Notes under the pieces: generated by a model
What the model saw: only the letters and a program-made list of their open reading frames with translations
The model's database searches: none
What the model was told of the DNA's origin: nothing
Program-made: the position numbers and the translations under genes
Shown: positions 28,641-37,068 of the stretch, in pieces
Layout: each line of letters begins with the position of its first letter
Numbering within the stretch: position 1 is the first letter of the stretch
Assembly (NCBI GenBank): GCA_017883205.1
Contig: JADGNZ010000030.1
Coordinates: 1-64,000, forward strand
Direction: 5' to 3'
DNA: 64,000 nucleotides
From: Thermoanaerobaculia bacterium
GTDB taxonomy: Bacteria > Acidobacteriota > Thermoanaerobaculia > Gp7-AA8

Positions 28641-30830
28641 TCATCGCGGAGTGTCAAATTGGCGATGCACCGCCAGGCGGCCTGGCAGAAAATCGAGATC
28701 GATCGAACCATCGCGAGCGGTGATCCACGTTCGCACCCCGTGCGCGCGCAAAGACTCGACGACCGCGGGATGCGGATGCCCGAACGTGTTGTGCAATCCA
28801 CACGAAATGAGAGCCATGCGCGGCTGCACGGCGTCGAGAAGAGCGGGGGTGGTCGAGGTCCTGCTGCCGTGATGTCCGACTTTGAGCACGTCCGCCCGGA
28901 TATCGTGCGACGCGAGCGACTCCTCCGCGTCGCGCTCGACGTCACCGGTCAACAGCGCTTTCCATCGGCCGATTGTCGCGAGCAGAACCACCGAGCTGTT
29001 GTTCTCCGGCGAGTGCTTGAACGTCCGGTCAGCCACGAAGGCGCGAAGCGTCATCGGTCCAACCACGCTTGTCTCTCCATCTCGCACAAGATGAATCGGG
29101 ATTGATCGGAAGGAGCACACTTCCAGGACGCGTTGCGCGCAGTCGCCACGAAAACGCCGCGGGGAGATCCACATGCTGCCGACGTCGATGTTGGCGAGCA
29201 CCGCCGGCAGACCGCCGCAATGATCGGGATGCACGTGCGTCAGAACAGCGATGTCGATCCGGCGCACGCCGCGGTCGAGAAGCATCGGCAGCAGCTCGCT
29301 CTCGCCGAAATGCGCATCGCCAAGCCGGCCGCCTGCGTCGATCAGAACGACGTGCTTCGGCGAACGGAGCAGCAGCGCGTCTCCCTGACCCACGTCGAGC
29401 ATCGTCAATCGCGGCGCTGCGACATCCTGTCGTGAGACAACGAATGCCCCGCCGATCGGAATCAGCATCGCAGCCAGAATCGCGAGTGCGCGCATCCGGC
29501 CTCGCAGGAACGCGACCGCGAGGATCGAAGCCGCATAGCCGGTCACGACCGCGATCAGCGGCGGCGCGGCGAAAAAGCCCCAGAGCGGCGCCGCCACTCC
29601 GTTGACGAATGTGCAGAGCTGGTGCAGAAACCCCAGCGCCGCGAAGAGCGCGTTGCACGGAATGACGCAGATCGCCGCCGATAACACGAGCATCCCAAAA
29701 ACGATCGGCGTCAGCAGCATCGTCATCACCGATCCACCGAGCGCGTACTGGTGAAAATGAAAAAGCGTCAGCGGCGTAATCGACATCTCCGCAGCGCCTG
29801 CGTAGGCGATCCAGCGCGCACGCCCCACTGCCAGCGCTTTGCCGGCGAAGAGCAGCGCACCCGCGCCCGCATATGTCAGGTGGAAGGCCGGCTCGACCAG
29901 ATCGTGCGGCGCGATGACGAGACGCAACAGCGCCGCGACGCACCAGAGATTCTCCAGCGTCGTCGGACGATGCAGAATCCGTGAGATCGCGTAGAGCCCG
30001 ATGCCGATCGTGGCACGCGACACCGAGGCTGTCGGCCCGATGAACAGCGGCGCGATGATCGAGAAGATCAGTAGCGACCAGTCCGCCGTCCGCGGCGCGC
30101 GCAACCACCGCAACGCCAGCGCGATCAACGCCGCCGCGAACGCGATCTGCAATCCGGAGAAGACCAGCAGGTGATACGTCCCGCCGCGTTTGTAGTTGTC
30201 GCGCACCTCGTCGCTGAGCCGCTCGCTTCTTCCCAGCGCAATCGCCTCAACGAGGGCAACCTCGGTCGGATGCGCACCGGCAAACGGCCGGATCCGATTC
30301 GCCAGCGCTCGGTTCCAAGCCGCCGGCGCCAGCGGATTCAACTTCCCTTCGTATGCCATCAACCGCGGCGACTTGATCGTCAGCGCGAGGTCGCCCCGCT
30401 CGTTGCGCCGCAGAAAGCCCTCCGCCCGGATCGAGCGCTCCATACCGATCTCCGGCGGCTCGAACCGCGTGTAAATCGTGAGCGGCCGTTCGATCGCGAT
30501 GCCGTTCGCCACGAAGCGCGCGCAGCGCAAGGCATGCGCCTCGCCGCGAAGCGACCAGTCGCGATCGATCGGAGCGACGACGTTGATGAACCGATCCGTA
30601 ATGAGCGGCGCGATCGCTGCGTCATTGACACGAGTCGCTTGTCGCGCGTGCGCGGCAGCGCAGACGCCTCCGGCAAGCGCAAGACAGGCGAACGCCATGC
30701 GCGTCCGGCGAAGCGCGACGAGCAACATCGCCACCGCCGCGAAGCCTGCAGCCTCGGCATACGAATGCCCGAGGGCCAGACCGGCGGCGTAAGCGATCAG
30801 CGGAAGTGCGGCGGGAACGTCACTGCGCAC
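28641..30830 (-). CDS. comEC: ComEC/Rec2-family DNA uptake channel with C-terminal beta-lactamase domain
   Basis: Inner-membrane channel and nuclease-like protein for DNA uptake. It is 729 residues: N-terminal helices, an OB-like domain, the central competence domain (RGGTYHLLVFSGLQIAFAAA, a hallmark GLQ region), many membrane helices to about 500, then a metallo-beta-lactamase domain (DVGQGDALLL, LTHVHPDHCGG, LTGDVERDAEES, VLKVGHHGS, NTFGHP). All metal motifs are intact. It overlaps the methyltransferase gene upstream by 11 bases. No other competence gene is in the window. Confidence 0.92.
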   Translation of the reverse strand: MRSDVPAALPLIAYAAGLALGHSYAEAAGFAAVAMLLVALRRTRMAFACLALAGGVCAAAHARQATRVNDAAIAPLITDRFINVVAPIDRDWSLRGEAHALRCARFVANGIAIERPLTIYTRFEPPEIGMERSIRAEGFLRRNERGDLALTIKSPRLMAYEGKLNPLAPAAWNRALANRIRPFAGAHPTEVALVEAIALGRSERLSDEVRDNYKRGGTYHLLVFSGLQIAFAAALIALALRWLRAPRTADWSLLIFSIIAPLFIGPTASVSRATIGIGLYAISRILHRPTTLENLWCVAALLRLVIAPHDLVEPAFHLTYAGAGALLFAGKALAVGRARWIAYAGAAEMSITPLTLFHFHQYALGGSVMTMLLTPIVFGMLVLSAAICVIPCNALFAALGFLHQLCTFVNGVAAPLWGFFAAPPLIAVVTGYAASILAVAFLRGRMRALAILAAMLIPIGGAFVVSRQDVAAPRLTMLDVGQGDALLLRSPKHVVLIDAGGRLGDAHFGESELLPMLLDRGVRRIDIAVLTHVHPDHCGGLPAVLANIDVGSMWISPRRFRGDCAQRVLEVCSFRSIPIHLVRDGETSVVGPMTLRAFVADRTFKHSPENNSSVVLLATIGRWKALLTGDVERDAEESLASHDIRADVLKVGHHGSRTSTTPALLDAVQPRMALISCGLHNTFGHPHPAVVESLRAHGVRTWITARDGSIDLDFLPGRLAVHRQFDTPR

Positions 30831-31935
30831 GCTCGAACGAAGCGAGCGTTTCCACGTGATGCGTATTCGGGAAGAGGTCCAGGAGGTCCAGCGACGCGAG
30901 CCGCCAGCCAGACGCGATCAGCCGGCTCGCGTCCCGCGCAAACGTTACCGGATCGCAGGCCAGGAAGCAAACCATCGAGCCCGCGCGCGTGGCGATGGCA
31001 TCGATGACGTTCCGCTTGGCACCGCTGCGAGGCGGATCGAGAAAGACAAAATCGACGCGCGGCATCCGCTCCACCCACCACTCCACCGGCGCATTCACGA
31101 GCGTCACGTTCTCCGGCACATTGCGCGCCGCGCACGCGTGTGCCGCAGCCGATCCCTCGATCGCGCTCACGTTCGCAAAGACACCGGCGAGCGGCACGCT
31201 GAAAAAGCCAACGCCCGAGTAGAGATCGACTGCCGTCTCCTTCTTCGCCGACCGCGATGCGATGTCCGCGACCAGCCGTCGCAGCGTGCTCAGGAGGTGC
31301 CGGTTGACCTGGAAGAAGACATCAGTCGTAACGTGGAACCCATCGATCGTCAACTCCCCCTCGGTGACGAGCTTCCCATCCACTTCCCAGATCTGAATCT
31401 CCGCTGTCTCACTACCGGTGAAGCCCGCCCCCGACGAAAGCGCGCGCGCCGTCTCCGGCCCCACCACTTCGCACTCCGCCGGAAGCTGCACGACCTGATT
31501 CGTCCGCGACGCGAAGAACCCAACCTTGCCGCCGTCCTGATGCAGCCGGCTGCGAATCCGGTAGTTGAGCGGCGACGGATGCACCGTGATCGGCGGAAGC
31601 GTGGCCGGATCGATCTTGCCGACCCGCCGCAGGGACTCAGTCAGAATCCGCTGCTTTGCTTCGAGCTGTTTGTCGAGCCGCAGCGCCGTCCAATCGCACC
31701 CGCCACATTCGTTCGCTACCGGACACGGAACCGCCCGCCGGAACGGGCTCGCCTCGACCAACCTCACCAGATCGGCCTGCGCAAACCCTTTCTTCACTTC
31801 GACCAGCCTCACGACCGCGACGTCGCCGGGATAGGTACCAGCAACGAAGATCGGAAAGCCATCGACCTTCGCCAGCGCCGCACCACCGGCGACGAGTTCG
31901 GTCGGGGCAATCGTGAGCTCATCACCAATTCGCAT
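30820..31935 (-). CDS. TrmA/RlmD-type RNA (uracil-C5)-methyltransferase
   Basis: A 371-residue SAM-dependent methyltransferase from ATG at 31935 (MRIGDELTIAP). The N-terminal TRAM domain (about 1-60, ending VAVVRLVEVKKG) precedes an iron-sulfur motif CPVANECGGCDW, which suits RlmD-like enzymes. Catalytic block: ETAVDLYSGVGFFSVPLA, FLDPPRSG and LACDPVTFARD (Cys nucleophile). Which uracil it modifies cannot be told. The longer frame to 32055 overlaps the acyl-CoA synthetase gene and is rejected. Confidence 0.88.
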   Translation of the reverse strand: MRIGDELTIAPTELVAGGAALAKVDGFPIFVAGTYPGDVAVVRLVEVKKGFAQADLVRLVEASPFRRAVPCPVANECGGCDWTALRLDKQLEAKQRILTESLRRVGKIDPATLPPITVHPSPLNYRIRSRLHQDGGKVGFFASRTNQVVQLPAECEVVGPETARALSSGAGFTGSETAEIQIWEVDGKLVTEGELTIDGFHVTTDVFFQVNRHLLSTLRRLVADIASRSAKKETAVDLYSGVGFFSVPLAGVFANVSAIEGSAAAHACAARNVPENVTLVNAPVEWWVERMPRVDFVFLDPPRSGAKRNVIDAIATRAGSMVCFLACDPVTFARDASRLIASGWRLASLDLLDLFPNTHHVETLASFERAQ

Positions 31936-31945
31936 CGGCGTGCCC

Positions 31946-33607
31946 TTACAACTCCTCTTCCCAGAACTCCGTCGCTCCACGCTCGCGGCCGGGACGTTCA
32001 CCGGCGCGCAATTGCACGCGACGGATCTTTCCCGAGATCGTTTTCGGCAACTCACCGAACTCGATCCGCCGGACGCGCTTGTACGGAGCGAGCCGTTCGC
32101 GCAGGAAGAGGAAGATCGACTTTGCCGTCTCCGCCGTCGGCGGGACTCCCTGCTTCAGGACGATGAACGCTTTCGGCACAGCCAGCCGCATCGGATCCGG
32201 GCTCGGCACAACCGCTGCCTCAGCCACGGCCTCATGCTCGATCAGCGCGCTCTCGAGCTCGAAGGGGCTGATCCGATAGTCGGAGCTCTTGAACACATCG
32301 TCCGCGCGGCCGACGTACCAGTAGTAGCCGTCCGGATCGCGCGAAGCCACGTCACTCGTCCGGTACCACGTCCCGGACAGCGCCTCGGCGGTGCGCTCGC
32401 TGCTATCCGCGTAGCCATTCATCAGACCCATCGGCGGAGGATTGAGCATCAAAGCGATCTCGCCGTCCTCGCCCGGATTGCCATCCGCATCGATCAGCCC
32501 GATGCGATAACCAGGCAGCGGCTTTCCCATCGATCCCATTTTTACTTCCTGCCCCGGCGAGTTGCCGAACAGTGCGGTCGTTTCGGTCTGGCCATAGCCG
32601 TCGCGAACCGTGATGCCCCACGCCTTGCGAACCTGCTCGATGATCTCGGGGTTGAGCGGCTCGCCGGCGCCGACGGCCTCGCGCAGCGACGTCGCGTACG
32701 AGCTCAGGTCTTCGCAGATCAGCATCCGCCAGACCGTCGGCGGCGCGCAGAGTGTGGTCACGCCGTAGCGGGTCAGCGCGCCAAGAACCTGCTTCGCATC
32801 GAAGCGGGAGTAGTTGTAGATGAAGATCGTGGCACCGGCGTTCCACGGCGCGAAGAAGCTGCTCCAGGCGTGCTTCGCCCAACCGGGTGAGCTGATGTTC
32901 CAGTGGACGTCCCCTTCGCGCAGTCCGATCCAATACATCGTCGAGAGGTGTCCGACCGGATAGCTCGCATGCGTGTGCAAAACCATTTTCGGCTTCGCCG
33001 TCGTGCCGGAAGTGAAATAGAGAATGAGCGGATCGTTCGCGTGCGTGTCTGCGCGTGCCGCGAGTTGGCGCGGAGCGCTGCGCGACCTCCCGTAGTCGGT
33101 CCAGCCAGCAGCAACTCCATCGACGACGATTCGCGTCCAGTCGCCGGTGACGCCTGCGAACTTCGGGATCGATGGCGCGTCGGCGATCACATGCCCGATC
33201 CCGCCGCGATCGATGCGGTCCTGCAAATCCTCGGTCGTCAGCATGGCGGTGGCCGGGCTGACGATGGCGCCGATCTTGATCGCCGCGAGAGTGATCTCCC
33301 ACAACGGCACGACGTTGCCGAGCATGATCAGGATGCGGTCACCGCGAGCGACGCCGTTGTTGCTCAAGAAGTTCGCGACACGATTCGACCGCTCGGACAT
33401 CTCCGCGAAGGACACCGATTCATCGCCGCCGTTCTCATCGACGACACGCAGAGCCGTCCGGTCGTTTCCGAGCGCATAGGGATCGAAGTAATCGAGCGCC
33501 CAGTTGAATCGGTCGAGCTCCGGCCAGCGGAAATCGCGGTATGCGGTTTCGTAGTCGGTGCGGTGATCGAGCAGGAAGGTCCGCGCTGCGAGAAAAGCGG
33601 CGTTCAT
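31946..33607 (-). CDS. Acyl-CoA/acetyl-CoA synthetase (AMP-forming)
   Basis: Adenylates a carboxylate and transfers it to CoA. A 553-residue ANL-superfamily enzyme from ATG at 33607 (MNAAFLAARTFLLDHRTDYE). Nucleotide loop is LYFTSGTTAKPKMVLHTH, then DGYGQTETTALFG and RTSDVASRDPDGYYWYVGR, and the catalytic Lys in KTISGKIRRVQL. The overall layout with N-terminal FNWALDYFD and SSPGWAKHAW resembles medium-chain or acetyl-CoA-type synthetases of the ACSM group. The divergent gap to the sigma factor gene is 89 bp. Confidence 0.9.
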   Translation of the reverse strand: MNAAFLAARTFLLDHRTDYETAYRDFRWPELDRFNWALDYFDPYALGNDRTALRVVDENGGDESVSFAEMSERSNRVANFLSNNGVARGDRILIMLGNVVPLWEITLAAIKIGAIVSPATAMLTTEDLQDRIDRGGIGHVIADAPSIPKFAGVTGDWTRIVVDGVAAGWTDYGRSRSAPRQLAARADTHANDPLILYFTSGTTAKPKMVLHTHASYPVGHLSTMYWIGLREGDVHWNISSPGWAKHAWSSFFAPWNAGATIFIYNYSRFDAKQVLGALTRYGVTTLCAPPTVWRMLICEDLSSYATSLREAVGAGEPLNPEIIEQVRKAWGITVRDGYGQTETTALFGNSPGQEVKMGSMGKPLPGYRIGLIDADGNPGEDGEIALMLNPPPMGLMNGYADSSERTAEALSGTWYRTSDVASRDPDGYYWYVGRADDVFKSSDYRISPFELESALIEHEAVAEAAVVPSPDPMRLAVPKAFIVLKQGVPPTAETAKSIFLFLRERLAPYKRVRRIEFGELPKTISGKIRRVQLRAGERPGRERGATEFWEEEL

Positions 33608-33696
33608 ACACGCATCGTCTGCCCAAATGGGCTCTTTGTCATCCCGAATGGGGTCTTTTGCATTCGTTCGCCCGATTCCGCCGTATATAGCCTCAG

Positions 33697-34242
33697 ATGA
33701 CAGCCACGGCGCCATTGATGTTCGGATCCGGTGACCAGACCCTGCAACGGGCGGCGGGCGGGGATCACGAGTCGTTCGCCACGCTCATCCACGAGCATCA
33801 GGACATGGTCTTCAGCATCGCCTGGCACTTTCTGCACGACCGCGGGCGTGCCGAGGAGATCGCGCAGGAGGTCTTCCTGCAGCTCTATCGCACGCTCGGC
33901 GAGATCGAATCGCCGGCGCATCTCACGTTCTGGCTGCGCCGCGTGACCTCCAACCGCTGCATCGATGAATCGCGGCGCGGCCGCTGGCGCATCGTCACAC
34001 TCGACGAAGCAACGGATGTTGCCCACGACGCCGATGCGACGGATCCGCTACTCAAGAGAAAAGTCGGCCAGATGCTGCAGCGTCTGCCCGCACAACAGCG
34101 CCTCGCGCTGACCATGCGTTACCAGGAAGGACTCGAGCCTTCCGAGATCGGAGCGGTCCTGGGCATGCCGCTCAACACCGTCAAGAGCCACCTTCGCCGC
34201 GGGCTGGCCGCGCTGCGCGAATGGCTGGGAGCCACGTCATGA
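33697..34242 (+). CDS. ECF-type RNA polymerase sigma factor
   Basis: A 181-residue extracytoplasmic-function sigma factor. Region 2 (DHESFATLIHEHQDMVFSIA, AEEIAQEVFLQLYR) and region 4 helix-turn-helix (EGLEPSEIGAVLGMPLNTVKSHLRRG) are clear. The stop overlaps the next gene by four bases (ATGA), so it is translationally coupled to a probable anti-sigma protein. Likely controlled post-translationally by it. Confidence 0.93.
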   Translation: MTATAPLMFGSGDQTLQRAAGGDHESFATLIHEHQDMVFSIAWHFLHDRGRAEEIAQEVFLQLYRTLGEIESPAHLTFWLRRVTSNRCIDESRRGRWRIVTLDEATDVAHDADATDPLLKRKVGQMLQRLPAQQRLALTMRYQEGLEPSEIGAVLGMPLNTVKSHLRRGLAALREWLGATS

Positions 34243-34562
34243 ACATCACGGACAAGAACATCGAGGAAGCGCTGCAACGGACACTGGCGCGGACGTCCGC
34301 ACCCGAGGGCTTCGCTGATCGCGTGCTCGCTCGTATCGGCGATCCGCAATCGCAGCCACAACGGAGCTGGCTGTCCGCATCCGCGCTCCGCCGCATCGCA
34401 GCCGCCATCCTCTTCACCGCAGCCCTCGGCGGACTGACCGCGCATCAGATCGCCGAACATCGCCGCGCCGAGGGAGAGCTGGCAAGACGTGAGGTCATGA
34501 CCGCACTGCATATCGCCAGCGCCAAGATGCGCGTCGCCCAACGCGCGGTGGCGAGAGATTGA
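34239..34562 (+). CDS. Probable anti-sigma factor, single membrane helix
   Basis: A 107-residue protein: N-terminal soluble region with NIEEALQRTLARTSAPEGFAD, one membrane helix at about 57-74 (LRRIAAAILFTAALGGLTA) and a charged C-terminal helical segment (AEGELARREVMTALHI). It lacks the classic ZAS zinc motif (HxxxCxxC). Position directly after the sigma gene supports the role; the sequence alone does not prove it. Confidence 0.65.
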   Translation: MNITDKNIEEALQRTLARTSAPEGFADRVLARIGDPQSQPQRSWLSASALRRIAAAILFTAALGGLTAHQIAEHRRAEGELARREVMTALHIASAKMRVAQRAVARD

Positions 34563-34654
34563 AGGCAGAGATCAGGGATCAGACCGATCCGTCGGATCCG
34601 TCCGATCCGTCAGATCACAGACGAACCATCACGCAACCAACGAAAGGGAACCCC

Positions 34655-35227
34655 ATGAACGCAACCAAACTTCTTCTCAGTTTTCTTTTCACCATCATCG
34701 TCAGTGCGGCGTTTCCTCTTGCCGCCGAGGCGCAGACGCCGCGCATCAACATGGACTTTCCGGAGCTGGCCTCCAAGGCACGCGAGACGGTGGACGTCAC
34801 TCTCGACGGAGCCATGCTTCGCCTTGCCGGCAAGTTTCTCTCCAGCACCGACGCCGATGAGCGCTCGGCGAAGGAGATGATCAACGGCCTCTCCGGCATC
34901 TACGTCCGCAGCTACGAGTTCGAGCACGATGGGGAGTACGACAAAGCAATTGCTGAGCGGATCCGCGCGCAGCTCGGCCCCTCGTGGAAGAAGATCGTCA
35001 AGGTCACCAGCAAGACGAAAGAGGATGTCGACATCTACGCCGAGATGCACGGCGACGCCATCACCGGACTGCTCATCATCTCGGCAGAACCTAGAGAGTT
35101 CACGGTCGTAAACATCATCGGTCCCGTCGACCTCGACAAACTGAGCGGGCTCGAAGGACAGTTTGGCATCCCGCACATTTCGCGCGGCCGGAGTGGAAAG
35201 CATGAGAAGGAAGAGCACCATGACTAA
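34655..35227 (+). CDS. DUF4252-family secreted protein
   Basis: A 190-residue exported protein: signal peptide MNATKLLLSFLFTIIVSAAF to AEA, then a DUF4252-like domain (PELASKARETVDVTLDGAML, YVRSYEFEHDGEYDKA, WKKIVKVTSKTKEDVDIYAE, GLLIISAEPREFTVVNIIG). The last residues are His/Glu-rich. AAAGGG lies before the ATG. DUF4252 genes often follow an ECF sigma pair, so it is probably a target or sensor of this system. Start chosen at 34655 because the upstream frame is a short repeated DPSDPSDPSD stretch. Confidence 0.8.
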   Translation: MNATKLLLSFLFTIIVSAAFPLAAEAQTPRINMDFPELASKARETVDVTLDGAMLRLAGKFLSSTDADERSAKEMINGLSGIYVRSYEFEHDGEYDKAIAERIRAQLGPSWKKIVKVTSKTKEDVDIYAEMHGDAITGLLIISAEPREFTVVNIIGPVDLDKLSGLEGQFGIPHISRGRSGKHEKEEHHD

Positions 35228-35705
35228 TCGCCGCCGCATCCTTCTATTCGTCGCGCTGATGAGCATCCTCACCCTCGGCGCGACACCAGCGCGCGCCGGC
35301 TTCGATGACGTCGTCCGCGCGGTCGAGTCCCGCTACCACGTTCATCACACGGGGATTCCGTTCTTTGGCCTCGTCCGTTTCGCGCTTTGGGTGGCGCAGC
35401 CCGACGGCGTCTCCGATCTGCAACTGGCGACGTTCGAACATGCACACATCGACGACGAGCGCGGCCTGGCCGAGATCGTCACGCGCAACGCGGGCGAGGA
35501 GTTCCGGCCGCTCGTCCGCACGCGCTCGAGCCGCAACGGCGAGGTGACGCAGATTCTCGCGCATCCAATGGGCCGCGACCGCGTCGCTCTCCTGATCTTC
35601 GCCCACGAGCGCTCCGAGACAACGATCGTGCGCGTGGTCGTGTCGATGGACAAATTCGAGGAAGCGATGAACAAGCCGGACAGCGTGATGGCGAGTATCC
35701 GATGA
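35220..35705 (+). CDS. Secreted protein of unknown function in the sigma operon
   Basis: A 161-residue protein with a signal peptide (MTNRRRILLFVALMSILTLG, cleavage near ARAG) and a mature alpha/beta domain: DDVVRAVESRYHVHHTGIPF, LVRFALWVAQPDGVSDLQLA, RTRSSRNGEVTQILAH. Its ATG at 35220 overlaps the stop of the DUF4252 gene by eight bases. It resembles DUF4252 in size and layout, so a divergent relative is possible. GGAAG lies before the start. Confidence 0.65.
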   Translation: MTNRRRILLFVALMSILTLGATPARAGFDDVVRAVESRYHVHHTGIPFFGLVRFALWVAQPDGVSDLQLATFEHAHIDDERGLAEIVTRNAGEEFRPLVRTRSSRNGEVTQILAHPMGRDRVALLIFAHERSETTIVRVVVSMDKFEEAMNKPDSVMASIR

Positions 35706-35729
35706 ATGCGGGCGCCTGGCGGCGCCCGC

Positions 35730-35850
35730 GTTGTCGGTTGTCGGTTGGTTGCGCTTCGCGCGTTGTCGTCTTCGCGTCTTCGCGTGAGAAGCGTCCCGGA
35801 GCATAATCCGCACTAACGCGCGAAGCGCATCTAACCGACAACCGACAACG
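35730..35850. repeat. Inverted TTGTCGGTTGTCGGTT repeat pair
   Basis: GTTGTCGGTTGTCGGTTG (35730-35747) and AACCGACAACCGACAAC (35833-35849) form arms about 85 bases apart, with inner CGCTTCGCGCG/CGCGCGAAGCG arms pairing too. Another copy lies at 42264-42280 and related arms at 7781-7840. The gap between the two operons holds nothing else. Confidence 0.65.
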
Positions 35851-35863
35851 CGCGCAGCGCAAT

Positions 35864-36886
35864 ATGACCTTCCTCATCTACGGCGCAAATGGCTACACCG
35901 GCGAGTTGATTGCTCGGGAGGCGGTGCGCCGCGGACTGCGGCCTGTCGTCGGGGGAAGAAGTGCGGAGAAGATCGAGCCGCTCGCGCGCGAGCTCGGTCT
36001 CGAAGCGCGCGCGTTTCCGCTGACAGCGCCGAAGCTCGACGGCGTTGATGCTGTTCTTCACTGCGCGGGGCCGTTCGTCCACACCAGCGCGCCGATGGTG
36101 CAGGCGTGTCTCGATGCCGGCGTTCACTACCTCGACATCACCGGCGAGATCTCTGTCTTCGAAGCGATCATGGCCGTGAACGATGCCGCCGTTCAGCGGG
36201 GCGTCACGCTCATTCCCGGCGTCGGCTTCGATGTCGTCCCCACCGATTGCCTGGCCGCCATGCTCGCGGCAAGCCTTCCCGGAGCGACCGAGTTGGAGCT
36301 GGCGTTCTTCACGCCCAAAGCAGAGCTGAGCCGCGGCACGTTGAAGACGATGATCGAATCGATCGGCGAAGGGGGCGCAATCCGCCGCGACGGCAGGATC
36401 GTGCGCGTTCCGCCCGCGTTCGACGCCCGCACGATCCCGTTCTCCTGCGGGCCGCGCATGGCCATGACCATTCCGTGGGGCGATGTCTCCACCGCCTTTC
36501 ACACCACCGGCATTCCGAACATCCGCGTCTACACGGGCGCGTCGCCGAAGTCGGTCGCGCGCATGCGGCGCATCCGTTCGTTTCTGCCGCTCCTCGGAAT
36601 CAAGCCGGTCAAACGGCTCCTGCAGTCGTTCGCCAATCGCCGCAGCGGACCGGATGAAGCAGCGCGCGCGATGGGACGAACGTATCTCTGGGGCCGCGCG
36701 GCCAACGGCGTCGACGAAGTCACGATGACGATGACGACTCCCGAGGGCTACGCGTTCACGGTGCTGAGCGCGCTGGCGGCAGTGGAGCGGTTGCTCGCAT
36801 CGCCGCGAAGGCCGGGCAGCTTCACCCCCGCGAAATACTTCGGCGCGGAATTCGTGACCACGATCGAAGGTGTTGAACTGACGTGA
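35864..36886 (+). CDS. Saccharopine dehydrogenase-like NAD(P)-binding protein
   Basis: A 340-residue Rossmann-fold oxidoreductase. The dinucleotide loop is LIYGANGYTGELIARE, followed by VVGGRSAEK, CAGPFVHTSAPMVQACL and YLDITGEISVFEA, the pattern of saccharopine dehydrogenase-like and trans-acting enoyl reductase proteins. Substrate unknown. The product ends with a domain including SFTPAKYFGAEFV. Start at the first ATG; a ribosome site is not clear because the repeat precedes it. Confidence 0.82.
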   Translation: MTFLIYGANGYTGELIAREAVRRGLRPVVGGRSAEKIEPLARELGLEARAFPLTAPKLDGVDAVLHCAGPFVHTSAPMVQACLDAGVHYLDITGEISVFEAIMAVNDAAVQRGVTLIPGVGFDVVPTDCLAAMLAASLPGATELELAFFTPKAELSRGTLKTMIESIGEGGAIRRDGRIVRVPPAFDARTIPFSCGPRMAMTIPWGDVSTAFHTTGIPNIRVYTGASPKSVARMRRIRSFLPLLGIKPVKRLLQSFANRRSGPDEAARAMGRTYLWGRAANGVDEVTMTMTTPEGYAFTVLSALAAVERLLASPRRPGSFTPAKYFGAEFVTTIEGVELT

Positions 36887-36981
36887 GACGCAAACTCCTC
36901 CCCCTTTACGCCGCCTTCATCGCCTTGATCGCGATCTCATTCGCGTGGCAGATGCTCCACGGGATTTGCCCGGTTCCCTGA
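36883..36981 (+). CDS. Possible 32-residue membrane peptide
   Basis: A GTG at 36883 overlaps the preceding stop as GTGA and opens a 32-codon frame: MRRKLLPLYAAFIALIAISF, then AWQMLHGICPVP. Two Arg and one Lys precede a single hydrophobic helix, like a small membrane protein. The coupling geometry is the same as in confirmed operons of the window. No homologue known to me. Confidence 0.4.
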   Translation: MRRKLLPLYAAFIALIAISFAWQMLHGICPVP

Positions 36982-37068
36982 CTCCTGCATCTGTGAACAT
37001 CTGCGTCATCTGCGGACCCGGTTTTTATCCGCAGATTACGCAGATGTTCGCAGATAGGAACGAAGCAA

